64,000 nucleotides of DNA, from NCBI GenBank assembly GCA_007922305.1, contig ML677334.1, forward strand, positions 16,208,764 through 16,272,763, given 5' to 3'. Made by a program: the position numbers and the translations under genes. Source of the stretch: Dermatemys mawii. Lineage: Eukaryota; Chordata; Testudines; Dermatemydidae. The notes under the pieces were generated by a model. That model ran no database searches. It had not been told where the DNA came from and worked only from the letters and a program-made list of their open reading frames with translations. Below are positions 1-12,970 of the stretch, piece by piece. The number at the start of each line of letters is the position of its first letter. Within the stretch, counting starts at the first letter, position 1.

Positions 1-78
1 ACTTAACAAACTAGAGTGAGTTCAAAGCAGGGTCTTTCTCACCACATGTTTCAGCAGCCTTGTTGGTTCAACTTCTTT

Positions 79-726
79 CAGGGTATGTCTTCAGTACCTG
101 CTGGATCGGCGGGTAGCAATCGATCTGTTAGCGATCGATTTCTCGCGTCTTGTGAAGACGCGAGAAATCGCTCGCCCGCGGCGCCCCGTCAACTCCCGTA
201 ACTCCAGCTTGACGCGAGGCACAAACTGGAGTCAACGGGGGAGCGCGCCGCCAACTGCCGCCACCATGAGGATGGCAGGTAAGTCGGCTGAAGATATGTT
301 GACTTCAGCTACGTTATTCACGTAGCTGAAGTTGCGTATCTTCAGTCGATTCCCCCTTCTAGTGAAGACCAGCCCTCAGTCAGAGTTCCTCTCCCAGACC
401 TAGTCTACACTGGGAAAGGGGGGGGGAGGGGAGTCGACCTAAGATATGCAACTTCAGCTACGCGAATAGCGTAGCTTCAGTCAAAGTATCTTAGGTTGAC
501 TTACCTGGCCACCCTCACTGCAGCGAGTCAACCATTGCCATTCCCTCATAGACGCCATTCCCTCCATTTCGACTCCATTTCCTCCTCTTGTGGAGATGGA
601 GTTTCGGCATAGATGGGGAATGCGTTCGGGGATCAATTTATCGTGTCTAGACGATACACAATAAATTGATCTCTGATCCATCAAACACTACCCGCCGACC
701 AGCCGGTAGTAGAGGTGTACCCCCAG
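79..726. mobile_element. Foldback/MITE-like DNA element with internal palindromes
   Basis: The two ends are imperfect inverted copies: from 79 the sequence reads CAGGGTATG and later TCGGCGGGTAG, and the reverse complement of 676-726 begins CTGGGGGTAC and also contains TCGGCGGGTAG. Several smaller palindromes are nested inside: 142-176 around CGCGTCTTGTGAAGACGCG, 296-346 around CAGCTACGTTATTCACGTAGCTG, 437-500, and 628-672 around the TCTAGA centre. The block is CpG-rich in AT-rich surroundings and has no credible ORF. It resembles non-autonomous repeats I know from turtle genomes. No clear TSD was found, so the superfamily is open. This is a structural call. Confidence 0.7.
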
Positions 727-2290
727 TCTAATGCTGCTTCCTTTGTTCTTCAGGTGTTGGAGATGCCATAGTCAGAGAGAAAGGGAAGAATGATTTGCAT
801 CCATCCTCTTTTCTTCTTATTCTTTCCCTTCTTTGAGATGTACTGCCAGCCGAAGTCCAGGATATACAAAGTCTGTGTGGACAGGAACCCCACGCTGTTT
901 CTTGTTAAGATGTACCTTTTTCACCCCCTGTCCATTTCCTTTTAATGAATAGCCAGTTAAACTGGTGCTGGACCGTTTGGCCTGTTTACACCTGGCCTAG
1001 GCATCAGCTTATCTTTTGTCTCTGAGGAACTGGTTTGGCTGCTCCACAGACTTGGAATATGTCTTAATAACACTATACAGTGGAATCATATAACTTTATG
1101 TACTATGTTGTCATACACATTTTATCAGGACAGTATTGAGCATTGAATTATGAGTTTTCAAATGATACCTCACAAGGTATACTTGTATAAAGATTATCAT
1201 AACATTGTGCAAGTGGTAAATACAGGAGTACAGACCATCACAAAGGAAGTTGCATGTATTTGAGGAAGTGGTGTATTTCTGTATATTCCATATTTTATAT
1301 TCAGAAATATTGGGACAAGCATTAGAACACCAATTCTGTAGTGATTAAATGAAAACTGCTTGAAGAATCCTTGGGTTTTCAATTAACTATACAGACTGTC
1401 AAATGTACAGACGATGTTGAATATAGACGTATTTAGTACCACTACCATTCCAATAACTGGACGTTCAATGGTAAGTGTGGTGCTGGTAGACCAGTGCTTT
1501 AAGCCTCAGCCAGTTACTGACAAATTCAGTGCTGGAAACCAGTCCAGTGTACCCCTGTGTTAATATGGTTAAGCTGGGGTATTGGACTTACACAATGTAT
1601 TCAGGTTTTTTGAAATCCTTGTAAATTGCTGCATGCATTGATCTTGCTTATAATTTCTTTAACAGATGTAATAAGTTAATATTTAAGTTTTTGTTTTGTA
1701 TCTGTAAAAAATGTTTACTCAAACTGTGAACCCATTCAGAAGAGATCATCTACTGCCCATTACATAGGCCTATCAAAATTAATTGGACCATTGTGTAACA
1801 TCAGAATAGATAACACTATGAAGAGGCTGTGTTAAAGGGCTCATCCCATCAACTTGAATTCTGGAAGAAAAATAAAAATCACTGACAAGAAAATATGTTG
1901 TCTCTTTTGCAGTTTGGACTCTCACAGGACCAGAGCTATGAAACAGAAGCAGGGATCCATATGATCAGCCTGGGTTAGTCCTAAAAGATGTTCAAAGCTG
2001 AAAAATTATGGTTTTAAAACATGACAGAATTGTAGTAGACTATAACTCATTTGTGTTTATATCTTTGCTTGCTTTAACTTTGTAATAACTCTATCATTTC
2101 TTTCCCTAGTTAATAAATCCTTAGAAAGTTTACTGTGGGATTTGTCTACAAAGATGTATAGTGTGAGATCTAAGGTACGAATTGACCTGGGATAAATAAC
2201 TTGTCCTTTGGGACTAGGAGTATCCTGAATATTTTGTGATCTTTGGCAACCATCTATCACTAAGTCTAGTTTGCCTGGGTGGCAAAACAG
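727..2290. other. Unclassified AT-rich sequence
   Basis: No recognisable gene or clear repeat boundary. Short ORFs here look like chance open frames (no domain, no codon bias visible). Confidence 0.5.
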
Positions 2291-2325
2291 ACTAGAATGC
2301 CTCAGGGAGACTGAGGCATTCTAGT
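2291..2325. repeat. Perfect 15-bp inverted repeat (hairpin)
   Basis: Arms 2291-2305 (ACTAGAATGCCTCAG) and 2311-2325 are exact reverse complements around a 5-base spacer GGAGA. Transcription of either strand would give a 15-bp stem. No U-run follows, so it is not a terminator. It is shorter than a usual pre-miRNA stem. It may be a remnant of a palindromic transposon. Confidence 0.85.
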
Positions 2326-2439
2326 GTTCACATTTGTTTCTCATTGGTGAAATCTAATTATAGAACATACAGCCAGTTTGGAGTTTCTGCCCTGCTTTTT
2401 AGATAATCTGGCTTGAAGCTGGCACTCATGATCATGAAC

Positions 2440-2585
2440 CACTCCAGATAGTACGACAGTAAGCTCTTTGGGGCAATGCATGTTATTTATGATATGTTTG
2501 TACAGTGTCCACAACAATGGGGCCAAACCTTGTGGCATTTAGGTGCTGCCATAATACACATTTTATTATAATAATAATTTAAAAA
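2440..2585. repeat. Old L2/MIR-like interspersed repeat tail
   Basis: Contains AAGCTCTTTGGGGCAATG, then a GTTTGTACAGTGTCC and CAATGGGGCC stretch, and ends in an AT-rich ATTATAATAATAATTT tail. This is the layout of an abundant old amniote SINE/LINE 3' end, seen again near 60560-60650. The copy is diverged and the subfamily is not resolved. Confidence 0.5.
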
Positions 2586-5390
2586 GGGAAATATTCCTCA
2601 CTATAGCCACTTGGTATAATAAAATCTAGGAGACTATGGTGATGGATCAATTGGCTCACTAAATAAGGACACAATAAATATCTGGATTCATCATAGTTTT
2701 GTAATCTTATATTTTAGATTTGTAAAAAATTGGGTTAGTAACTGGAGACTTACTGTTTTACCATTGACTGAAAAGGGACCAGTATTTTACCTCATGTTGA
2801 TAAAGGAATTGGTATAGTATAAAAGTCCTTGATCATAATGGAGGGCATCTCGCTGCTCTCAAAATATGAACATTAATAGTTGCAAGGTGTCTTTCATGTA
2901 CTGGGTGTTCAGAAACAGAGCAATCACCCATAGTAAAACTATAGAACTCAAAATATTTTTTTAATATTAAACTTTTAAATGTAGACCTGGTCTTCCTTGC
3001 ATATTTGTAACATAAATAATGGAGTAGAAAAAAAAATAAGAAATTGGAACACGTAAAGGTGCAAAAGATGAGACATTGAAATGCAAAGAAGTAATCTAAA
3101 TTCATGTAATGGTAACCCTTATATTCGTATATCGGATGATACCCCTACGTGTGAATTTATGCATAATGGATACAATATCTACCTGGTTCTAAAGTTCTTA
3201 GAGAGACGGAGATTTTTCAAAAGAGCCTCTGTCAGTTAGGTACCTAGCTCCCATTAAGATCCCATTAAAAGTTAGGAACCTTACTCTCATAGGTGCCTTT
3301 GGAAAATCCAGGACTTGAGACCTCTGTAATAAAATTGGAAATCCTCTCTCCTCTATGAGACATTACCAAAGTTGTGGTCAGTGGAGACACCAGAACTGAA
3401 GATCCATTAGTATAAAGGAAAGGGGTCATTCTCCCCTACAGCCCTGCCTCTTTGGAGCTTACTTACCCTCAGTCTCTAAAACCAACATTTCTTAACCTTC
3501 AGATCATACTGCATATCTTTTTTTTCTGTCTCTGTCCTATAAGGAGTTGGGAGATGGGTGGGGCAAGGGAATAATAGGAGGAGGACTTACAATGATTTGA
3601 TTGGGGTAATTTATTTAATTTATTATATTTATGTTGCTGCTGCTATATCATGTTCTCTGGGTAAGAGAAGGTCAAGTGTTTCCCGAGCTTAGGATGGACG
3701 CTTTATTCGGATTTCTAATACATTAAACAAAATAGCTGAGGCCTGGCCTGACATTAATAATGGAGGGAGGCCTCATTTCTTGGAAGATAGATTAGGGAGG
3801 GAAACAGGATTAGGCTGAAGTAAATGGGTCAGTAGGCTAAACAGACAGAATGTCTGACCTAGCTAAGATAAGAGGGAGAACACCCAGGGAACTCTTTACT
3901 AATGATGAACAAGATAAGTTAGGAATGTAAAGAAGAGGTCAAACGTGGTTAGAACATGCTTCACGGGGACTGATTCCTTTAAAGCCAAGCCAAAAATGTG
4001 TGATGTAATGTATAGTAAATGCACTGAGATGTGTAAATATGTACGACGAGAGAGGGTTTCTGTGTAACTTTGGAAGTGGTGGTACACGCTATACTCATCC
4101 CCTGCACTTGAATCTGATCAGCTCAGCATAGTCTGCTGTATGCCAGGTAAAGGAACCCGAGTGCTGGAACCTGAGCATTTTGGATCTCAGAGAACTGGAT
4201 GAAGTGTTCTCCTAGAACTCACAAAGTGTTCTGGATAAGCTGAGCGGGAAAGCTCTTGTAGGGAATCCCAAAAATAAGTGAAAGAAAAATAAAAAACTGA
4301 TAAATTCATTATTCTAGATAAATGACCCCAAACATTACAGTAGCACTCATGTAGAACTTTATTATTACTGCAGAATATTTGTTTAATAATGCCATTTTCC
4401 CCTTCTTATACAGCAGAAAGAAACGTAAAATGCTAGGCCTCCTTTAAAGCTCCTAATCACTTTATCCAGGAGGTATTGGCATGCAAAAAAATGTGATACT
4501 TTGAAAATTAACCTCCTCTGGAACTGAGCTCCAAAACATCCCCACAATGTACTAGGACAGTATATTGTAATCTTTTCACAAAATGTTCTGGTAGTTGGAT
4601 GGTACAGAGCAGTGACCCACTTCACTTTCATGATCTCCTATCTGTGCCTTCCACTAGGTTTGTGAGATGGGATACTAGTTAAACTAAAACATTCTGAGCA
4701 AGATTGAAAGCAAAACAATCTCTCTATTTGAGCTCTTTCCAGCTCTCAGGATTAGTTGAGATTTAGTTTTATTATCTTTTCAATCAATTTCTCTTTTTAT
4801 TTCTCTTTTTAATGTATGTTTACCTTTTTCCAGTTTTCTCTGTTTTCATTGACCCCTAACCACTCTGAATTTGCTCTCTGTCTACATTTCCTTTTGACTC
4901 ATCTCCTATTCAGTTCTAACATCTTACTTTCTGCTCCACAGTTCCCTTGTCCAAAACCCTAGAGCCAACATTTCCAAATGTGAGTACCTGAAGCAAGGCT
5001 CATAAATCTAGATTTAGGCCACCAATAAAAGTGGCCTAATTTTCAAAGGTGAAGAACATCTAATAGTTCCCAATTGACTTATCTGGGATTTATGGGTGCT
5101 GAGCACTTCTGAAATTTCTTAAATCAATGGGCGTTCGGCACCTACCCTGCTTAGGTCCTTTTTAAAATCCCACTACACACCTACCTGCATTTTTAGTTGC
5201 CCAAATATGTCTGAAAATCTGTCCCTTAGGCATATGCTTAAAATTAAGTACACACTTAAATGCTATTGAATTCAGTGAGGGTTGAACCTCTGTTAAGTGT
5301 TTTGCATTAGCCTAGTTTCAGAAAACAATATGAAAATAAGTGGATACAGGGAAATATCTCCTAATTTTGCATAAATGTCCTCGTCTTAGC
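2586..5390. other. AT-rich DNA with small palindromic repeat relics
   Basis: Two pieces (about 3208-3320 and 5040-5220) carry motifs such as TTTTCAAAAG, TAGGTACCTAGCTCCCATTA and GGAAAATCC in the order of an old palindromic MITE. The rest holds nothing I can assign. Minus-strand ORFs of 62-90 residues in this stretch lack recognisable domains. Confidence 0.4.
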
Positions 5391-5393
5391 TTC

Positions 5394-5578
5394 TCGGGGT
5401 ACATCTATAGTTTCACAGCTACAATGCTGCAGCTATGCCACTGTAGTGCTATAGTGTAGACACTACAGCAATGAATGGGATTTTTCTGTCCCTGTAGATA
5501 ATCCACCCCCTCGAGAGGCAGTAGCTAGGTCAATGGAAAAATTATTCTGTTGGTGTAGCAGCTACATCTACAGTGACA
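5394..5578. mobile_element. Non-autonomous DNA transposon fragment
   Basis: Motifs GCTACAATGCTGCAGCTATGC, AGTGTAGACACTACAGC and TCCACCCCCTCGAGAGGCAGTAGCTAGGTC match a turtle repeat family built from short palindromes around 'TGTAGAC' motifs. A related piece lies at 53960-54209. No TSD was identified, and the copy is a truncated, diverged fragment. Confidence 0.5.
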
Positions 5579-6731
5579 AGGGAACTGTGGAGCAGAAACT
5601 TTCTGCCAGCAAACTCGGCAATGTGGAAACATCAGATAGAAACAAATTAAATCACAACCACGTGGTCAATGTATCATAAAGCAGAAATTGTGGAACTAGC
5701 AAACCCATAGTCTTCCATAGACCTTTTCAACTACTTTGTCCTTGGAGTAACCCTAATATTCAAACATGCAGTTTATAAAGAACACTGTATAAGTACCACA
5801 AAGGGATTTTCCTTGAAGGTACCCTTAAGGTGATGAAATATTACAATTTACAGTGATGGATGGTGGGTTAGGTCAGCCTATGTGACGTGGGAGTGAGGGG
5901 GAGGGTGAAATTTTTCAAAGCTATGTAGCTAGCTCAGCTTAGGTTTTAGACGTAGAACAGGCCTCTGACACATAAATTATTCTATTTTTAAGTGCAATAC
6001 ATGTGTAAGTGTGAGATCAAATTAAATTTCTAGTATCTATCATTCCTTTCTTTGTGGTACAGAAATGTTTTCTTCTAGATAGGTTTCACTATAGTTTCAT
6101 TGCATGCTTATTGAATAACCTTCTCTAAATTACTGGCTGGTTGCTGGCTTATTTAATTACTATTCTGAAAGACATTTTAATGGTTGGCATTAACATTGTA
6201 AATAGAAGAAACACTGAATTGTGTGATATTGTATATCACTTGCATCCCAGAATTGTAATTATGTTATAATGTGGAGGATTTGCAACTCAGGTGGTAAGGT
6301 AATAAAAGCACATTTGTTCACAGAACAAAAGCTTAATTCTCTGGCTCACTTTGTTCTCTATTTAAAATAAATAATTGAGAAGCTTCATGTTTTTGCTGAT
6401 CTCTCTGAATAAATATTAGGCATACATTTGTTAGTTAGGACAATGGGTTGACTTTCTGAAGGCAGGATGGGGGGAAGCTGTCTGGTCAACAATAATAAAC
6501 AAAAACAACAAAACACCATGTTTGGATTTATTTCAAACATTCTTTTACATACTAGTGAATGAGATTTTTAATGTGCAGATATCAAGAAAAACAAGGAGAT
6601 TCAATCTCGGCAAGCAAGTTATCATAGTAGTAGTAATTACTTTGAACTGTATATAGCACCTTTCACTTACAGATCTCAGATCACTATACTAACTTTTCCT
6701 GTATCATCTACATTAGAATTGTAACACACAC
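5579..6731. other. Unclassified AT-rich sequence
   Basis: No gene, RNA or clear mobile-element boundary seen. Confidence 0.5.
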
Positions 6732-6743
6732 ACTCAGATTATA

Positions 6744-6874
6744 GATTTAAGATTATAAATACATCTTACTTTTGTACCATTCTATGCATCCCAATGAAGC
6801 GGGCTATAGCCCATGAAAGCTTATGCTGAAATAAACTGGTTAGTCTCTAAGGTGTCACAAGTCTTCCTTATCTT
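6744..6874 (+). mobile_element. 131-bp hammerhead-like SINE/Penelope-tail insertion, copy 1
   Basis: The body carries AATGAAGCGGGCTATAGCCC, then ATGAAAGCTTATGC and AATAAACTGGTTAGTCTCTAAGGTG, the signature of a very common turtle repeat. It is flanked by a 12-bp direct repeat ACTCAGATTATA (6732-6743 and 6875-6886), read as a TSD. The segment around 6790-6822 resembles a hammerhead arrangement: a degenerate CUGAUGA box, a GGGCUAUAGCCC stem and GAAA. The first box is mutated, so activity is not expected. Related copies are at 26026-26157 and 28249-28388. Confidence 0.65.
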
Positions 6875-7544
6875 ACTCAGATTATACTGTGTCATCCCTC
6901 ATATAACACTGCAGGTAGGTTAGTTTTGAGCACAAAAAAAAAAAAAACCACTGAGAAAAAAGGCTTCCCCATCTCAAAAAAGCAGCAGCAGCGGCTAGCA
7001 GTTGGCACAGAGAGAGTATTTTAATGTATTTCTGACTAACAGTAACATCTGACTAGAGTCAAACCAGGTTAGGAAGGACCATATTTAAAAACAGTTTACA
7101 CTAGAAAGTTGCTGAAACTTATTTAAAACCCAGTCCTCAAAAAGCAGCCTTATGGCTGTCTTTAGAGGCATACACAAGGGAATGGGCGCTGGGGAGAGGA
7201 GAGAAGGGGCACAGGTCCTTCCGAAAAGTGGTGGGGATACAGAGCTCCTCTGGCCCCAGGGTTGGAGCAGGGAAAGAGAAAGTGGTCCTGGGGCCAGAGC
7301 AGTTCTATGCTCCAGCCATAGCCAAGTACTTGTGGATACATTTAATCAAATGACTCCAATGAGCATGAATTTTCAGTGAAATGATGAGTATACTGCTGTT
7401 TGTTTCTATGTATATTATATATGTGCATGTGTTGATACAGTTTAATGTGTATAATATGTGTGTGTTTAATGTGCCCCTCCAAAAGCAGTCAAATTTAAAT
7501 TCCTGTGCACATTCTTGGTGGTCTTCCAAAATACCTGTGGGTGA

Positions 7545-8110
7545 CGGGTTCAGTCACAGAAACCCCCTTGGGACTGTCTCCTGATGTGCTGAAACTACTG
7601 CTGAGCCCATTTTCTTTGATGGCTTGGGACTCCAGAACCCTGTCTTGTTGGGCCAGATACTCTAGCCTGCCGCAACACAGACCCAGGGTCTGCACCATGC
7701 CCCCAAAGCTGCAGACTTCACTGAAAACAGCTCAGCAAATACTCCTGTCTCCAGCACCCATGTCACTGTAAGACCTCGTTGGTCATTACCCACCTCACCT
7801 ACACAGGCAGGCTTGCAGGTAAATAAACCCATTCACAACCAATTGTCCTGATCAATGGGAGTCATCGAGATCCTAAGCCACTGTTAATGGCCCACACTTT
7901 GCATGATTACAATAGGACCTAAGAGTAATACTTCATATTTCTAATTTCAGATACAAGAATGATACATTCATACAAACAGGATGAATATATTCAGTAGGTT
8001 ATAATCTTTGTAATGATACTTACAAGAGACCTTTTGCATAAAGCATATTCCCAATTACATCATATTCACATTTATAAAGCATATGGAGTGCAACATTGTA
8101 CTGTGCAAAG
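7545..8110. mobile_element. LTR-like retroelement fragment
   Basis: Starts near GTGACGGGTTCAGTCACAG and continues with ACCCCCTTGGGACTGTC, a composition I associate with a turtle endogenous LTR family; the later part (7770-8110) matches the same type of repeat. The open frame at 7505-7771 is non-coding LTR sequence, without any retroviral domain. No second LTR or internal coding region was found, so it is a solo or partial LTR. The ends are approximate. Confidence 0.5.
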
Positions 8111-8339
8111 GAAATCCTCCTCACTTTATGCTGTTTTGGCTATCTTCTGTGACATTCAGAACAAAAACCCTGAAGAATGGATGAAGAGCTCACCTTGGTT
8201 TATTGTAGACAAAGAGGCTGGAAGATAGAAACTGGAATTTGGATTCCAAAGTACAGATCTCTACTACAGAAGTCAAACAAGTAACACCAATAGCTGGTAG
8301 CAGTAGTAGATTCTTATCATCTGCGTGGACTATCTATGG

Positions 8340-8647
8340 CAGGGGTTGGCAACCTTTCTGAAGTGATGTGCCGGGTCTTCATTTATTCACTCTAATTTAA
8401 GGTTTTGTGTGCCAGTAATACATTTTAACCATTTTAGAAGATCTTTCTGTAAGTCTATAATATATAACTAAACTATTGTTGTATGTAAAGTAAATATGGT
8501 TTTTAAAATGTTTAAAATGCTTCATTTAAAATTAAATTAAAATTCAGAGCCCTCTGGACCAGTGGCTAGGACACAGGCAGTGTGAGTGCCACTGAAAATC
8601 AGCTTGTACGCTGCCTTTGGCATGCATGCCATAGGTTGCCTATCCTG
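8340..8647. mobile_element. hAT-type MITE (308 bp) with intact TSD
   Basis: Terminal sequences CAGGGGTTGGCAACC and GGTTGCCTATCCTG are inverted copies. The element is bordered by a perfect 8-bp TSD ATCTATGG (8332-8339 and 8648-8655), the length typical of hAT transposition. The interior is AT-rich and non-coding. It has no transposase and must have been moved in trans. Confidence 0.9.
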
Positions 8648-8655
8648 ATCTATGG

Positions 8656-11117
8656 GAGGGGAACCCCCACACACTTAACCAGCATGTAAAATGTTCATAA
8701 AAACTTAACTGCATATGTTTCTATTTCCTTTTCTATTCAGCTGCTGATAGAAAGGAGTGAAGGCTTGTACTTGGCTGTAGCTGTAGTTTAGTCACAGTGT
8801 ATGATTATTAAACTACTATTTTATGCCCAACATTTTTTGGTAATGTATGCTCAGTAGGTTATCTAACAGGTAGATGTCCTCCCACATCTTCAATTGTTGC
8901 CATTCCTTCTTCTGGTGAATATTTGTCAAGGAAAACAAAAATCATAGAGAAAACAAACTTTTAAAGCAATATTAGAGGAAGGAAAATTTCATTCAGAAAT
9001 GTAAATATTTGCATGAGATACCAGATTCTTAGTGTTTTACTCAGCCACTTGAATAAGAAAAACAATAGTGTGTCTAGTCAAAACTAATGATCAATATCAT
9101 TTGAATTTAAACTATTCACAGTGAAAAAAACATAAATCAACAATTATTCACTTAAAGAAAGCAAAAATTCACTCAAATTGCAGTCTGTAAGCAGAAAAGT
9201 CACAAAATGTGGGGCAGGAGCGAACTAAATTAATTGAATTATCTGCCTTGAAGAAACAGGAATGATTACTAAAAACAGGAAGCATGTTTATATCCTATCC
9301 CTACATATTTCAAGCATAGGGTTGTTTTTTTTTAAGATAATCAAGCAAAGGCCTTGCTGTATTTGTCTCAGAACCTATAGAAACTTTCTCACGTTTCATG
9401 TTATTCACTATGACTAGTCACATTGCATAAGGTTTAACACCTGTGTCTTGCAGGATTGGGGGCTTAGTTTAGGCCTGAGTGTCCAGTTCCCTTTGACTTT
9501 TTTTTAGTACCCACAAACATCAAACTACTTCGTAATATTAAATTAAGAGAACCCTACTGATTTTCCCATGCACTAGTCTCTTTTGAAGAAAGCAATATTA
9601 CTAAGTCTCATTGTGAGGTATGTTTATTATGGGAGAGACCTTGCATGTCACTGCACTCTATTGTTCCCTCAAAAGAATGAAAAAAACCAAACGGTGCCAA
9701 CCTAGAATTACTAGGTCTTACGGTTGCCACCAGCTTATTCAATTCATTATATTCAGCCACCTGGTATTTTATTTACTTGCACAAGTGATTCATTCAACAG
9801 CTACATCTTCCTGATCATGCTTGTTTTTCATTGGTGCATTTCTTTCTGCAGCTGGAGAGTTTTTAAGGCTATCTATCTTCACCTGTGTAGTAACAACCTT
9901 TGTCATTACCTATTTATATATCCAGAGTAACATTTTCACTAAGCATTCTGATGAATGAGCAGGTGAGGTGTGTGAAATCCAATGTTCTGCCTGAATGAAT
10001 ATTTAATGCCTGAAGATTTTTCTGTATTTATTGAAAGTAAAACCTGAGATTCCTTACAATATCTATTAAATAGGGGTATGAGGAGGACTGGGGGGAGGAT
10101 TGTCAAACATAAGCTTTTCCTCTAATATACTTAATCTGCAGCAACATTTACTAGAGTTTTTACCATGACTGATCTGAATTTTCTCACATTAATAAAATCT
10201 ATTCATTTAAAAAAACCTATGATATCTGCCAACAAAAATGAATTGATTCAATATATATGCTATAGACTAATTTGTCTTTTAAAAAATGTTTACCTAAAAA
10301 TTAGAGCTGGAGAGTAAGTTACTGGTGTCTCCCCACTGTTTTCCTTTAACACAAATAACCTAACCCCTAACTATGTGTTGGTGTGTGAAACATCAACAAC
10401 CTGGGCCCTTGGACTTCAGGTAACTTCTTCCAGTGGATTTTAATATAAATATTTAATAAAGGTGGGTGGGGGAAAGGCCACATTTTATATTATAGCAGAT
10501 ACTTGAAGAAGCTTGCTATGAACTCACTTGCTATCTTTTGAAATAGCACCAATTATTAATTTATTTTCAATCCATTAAATATTTGCATTCATTTCCCAAT
10601 CTCTCCTTGCTCTATAAATTAGCATAAGGGTGCTATAGCTTTCACGATAGAGTCTTCTTCCAGGCCCTGCTCAAATGAGAATCAGAGAACTACCACAAAT
10701 TCATTATGAGAATAGCTACTTTTTTTCACCTTTGATGGAAATACAAATGTACCCTAACCAGTTGCTTTAAAACCTGCTGAACTCAAATATTGCAAGGATG
10801 GTTTGGGAGATCACTGTGCTATATTGTTGTCACTAGCATTGCACAACATACAATCGGGACACATTTCAGCATGCCTGAAATCTTCTCCTTTGGTAAAGAA
10901 GAGGCAGGATTGTGATACAATGCATGTAAAAGTGAGTCTTTATTTATATTGCTGTGCACAGACAAGAACACACAGTTTTCTTGAGCTCTCACGTGGCCTC
11001 TCTCTGTGATGGCAGGTGTTATCACACAGAAACTCCTTAAATCCTGGCCTGGATTCAGCAGTTCATGGAATGGACTGCTGGCTACACTACATTGTCCAAG
11101 CCATGTTTGTACAGCCA

Positions 11118-11156
<39 letters not shown>

Positions 11157-12970
11157 CTCCAACAGTCCATTCCACGAGGAGTTTGAGTTCACAAAACTTT
11201 GCATTCAACAACCAAGGCTAAACTGAATTGTTCTGGGTTTGTTAAACCCAATGTGAATCCCATCAGTTACTTCCTGCTTCTAAACTGCCAAAATTAAAAT
11301 GCATTCCTTGATCTGGAAAGCAGCTGTCTTCTATAAAATAGACAACAATTCCACAAATCAGCCATCAGGAGACAACAAATGCCCATCAGACTTCCTGGTG
11401 GAATCTAAACAATGTCACATTCAATGACACTGCCGAGTTCCAGAACCTGAATGAGCAAACACAGTTACATGCATCTGAAATGTTTTCTTAGTGATAATTC
11501 TCCAGATAAGCTAGAGGTTGTGTGCATTTAAGGTGATTGTTATCATAAATATGATTATCAGGACTTTAAAAGCTTTTTTTAAAAATTTGAGAGACAAGTG
11601 AGGGGTAAGGAGGTCCAGATAAATTTCCACAAGTTTAGATGCTTATCTGTAGATGCAAGCAAACCTCTTCTGTCTCTGCAAATCCCTCCAGTATCTTTAG
11701 GGAAAGACAGCAGCTCTATTCTCTCTACGCTGTCCCTTTCTCTCTTTCTGGTAGATAGTGTGTGGATCCTCTCCCCTATTTGTGTAGAAGATTTCACATT
11801 TCTCTTTGTGTCTCCTTCTCCATCTTTGTCTCCCCTTTTTTCTATTCTGCCTGTCTTCCCTTCTCATCTCTGAAATGACTAACTGAAAGGAGATGGCTAG
11901 AAATGAGTAATATATACATCATTGTACCATAAGTCTCTGCAGCAGCTTTCTGCTGCTGTCTGCTCCTCAGTTATCAGAGCCTCTAGTCTAGAGGACAAAG
12001 TGACTGCGGTAGGAGGACAGGAAGCTGCCATGGAACTTTTGCCCTCTAGCTTCATAGTGGCAGGAGATCAAATATTGTTGGTAACCTAAACCAGTTGACC
12101 ATGATTTTGGCTGAGACTACAGACATCCTAGACAGAATTTAAAAACCTGGGGTGTAGCCAAGATGTGACAGCTGGCAAGTATGTGTAAGATAAACTTCTG
12201 TTGCTTCTAAACATTAGCCCAGCAGTATACAATGCTGCACTTACTTACTATATTAGACAAGTTAATTAGATTAAGTGGGAGGTATTGCAGAGTTACTGTA
12301 CACTTTCTATGGTTAAAAGCCTCCCTTAATTCTGTTATTTCCTTCAATACTTCTTTCTATCTCATGCAAGTGTAAAGACATCCTGTTTTTTTTTTCTAGT
12401 GAAATAGGAAATATATAAAAATACAAGTAAATGTCTGGCCTGGCAGTCTATTGGCAGTAAAACTGAATTCAAATCCTGAGCTCTTCAGCTGGCAGGGTCA
12501 CTAATCTCCTGTTATCCCCATCCCCAAGATTTCCCTGGCTCTGGAAAGGCTTTAAATTAAGGGTTTTAACTGAAAACATGTGCTGCTCATTAGCACTGCC
12601 TCTGGCACACCTGTGCTGCTTTATCTGTGTAAATGTCCTGTGCTCAGGCTGGACCAGTGGATTTCATTGTGTCTGCTGTTGCCATAGCAACTGTGAAGGG
12701 TGGCCTTTTATTTCCTTTCCCTGCCTGTTTTAAAGGGACAGAGAGGGTTTAGAGGAAACGAAGCCTACTGGGAGAAAAAGGGAAGGAAAAAAGGTTTGTT
12801 GACTTGGGGGGGGGATTGAAAATTTATGTTTATACAAATTAATCTGGCTGCCAAATATTCCCTTCAAGTGGGTTTCTCCTCTGAAAGGTGCTATGAAAAT
12901 GGGATTGTGGCGTCCTCTCTTCCCTGTTTCTCAAGGGCTTCTAGATTACAGGCTATTGCCTTATAATTTA
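8656..12970. other. Long stretch without recognisable genes
   Basis: AT-rich, no conserved protein domain visible in any frame. It contains a 31-base A-run (11123-11153) and polypyrimidine tracts near 11710-11870. The largest minus ORF (10819-11211) is an artefact of the poly-A run (a run of phenylalanine codons on the minus strand). Confidence 0.5.
11123..11153 (+). repeat. Poly(A) tract, 31 bases
   Basis: Uninterrupted A-run. It lies between the imperfect inverted pair TGGAATGGACTG (near 11066) and CAGTCCATTCCA (near 11164), so it sits in the loop of a potential hairpin. It may be a retrotransposed tail, but no recognisable SINE body precedes it. Confidence 0.9.

Noticed and set aside
10819..11211. 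130-codon minus ORF with a hydrophobic run
   Set aside because: The phenylalanine run is the translation of the 31-base A tract; no other domain.
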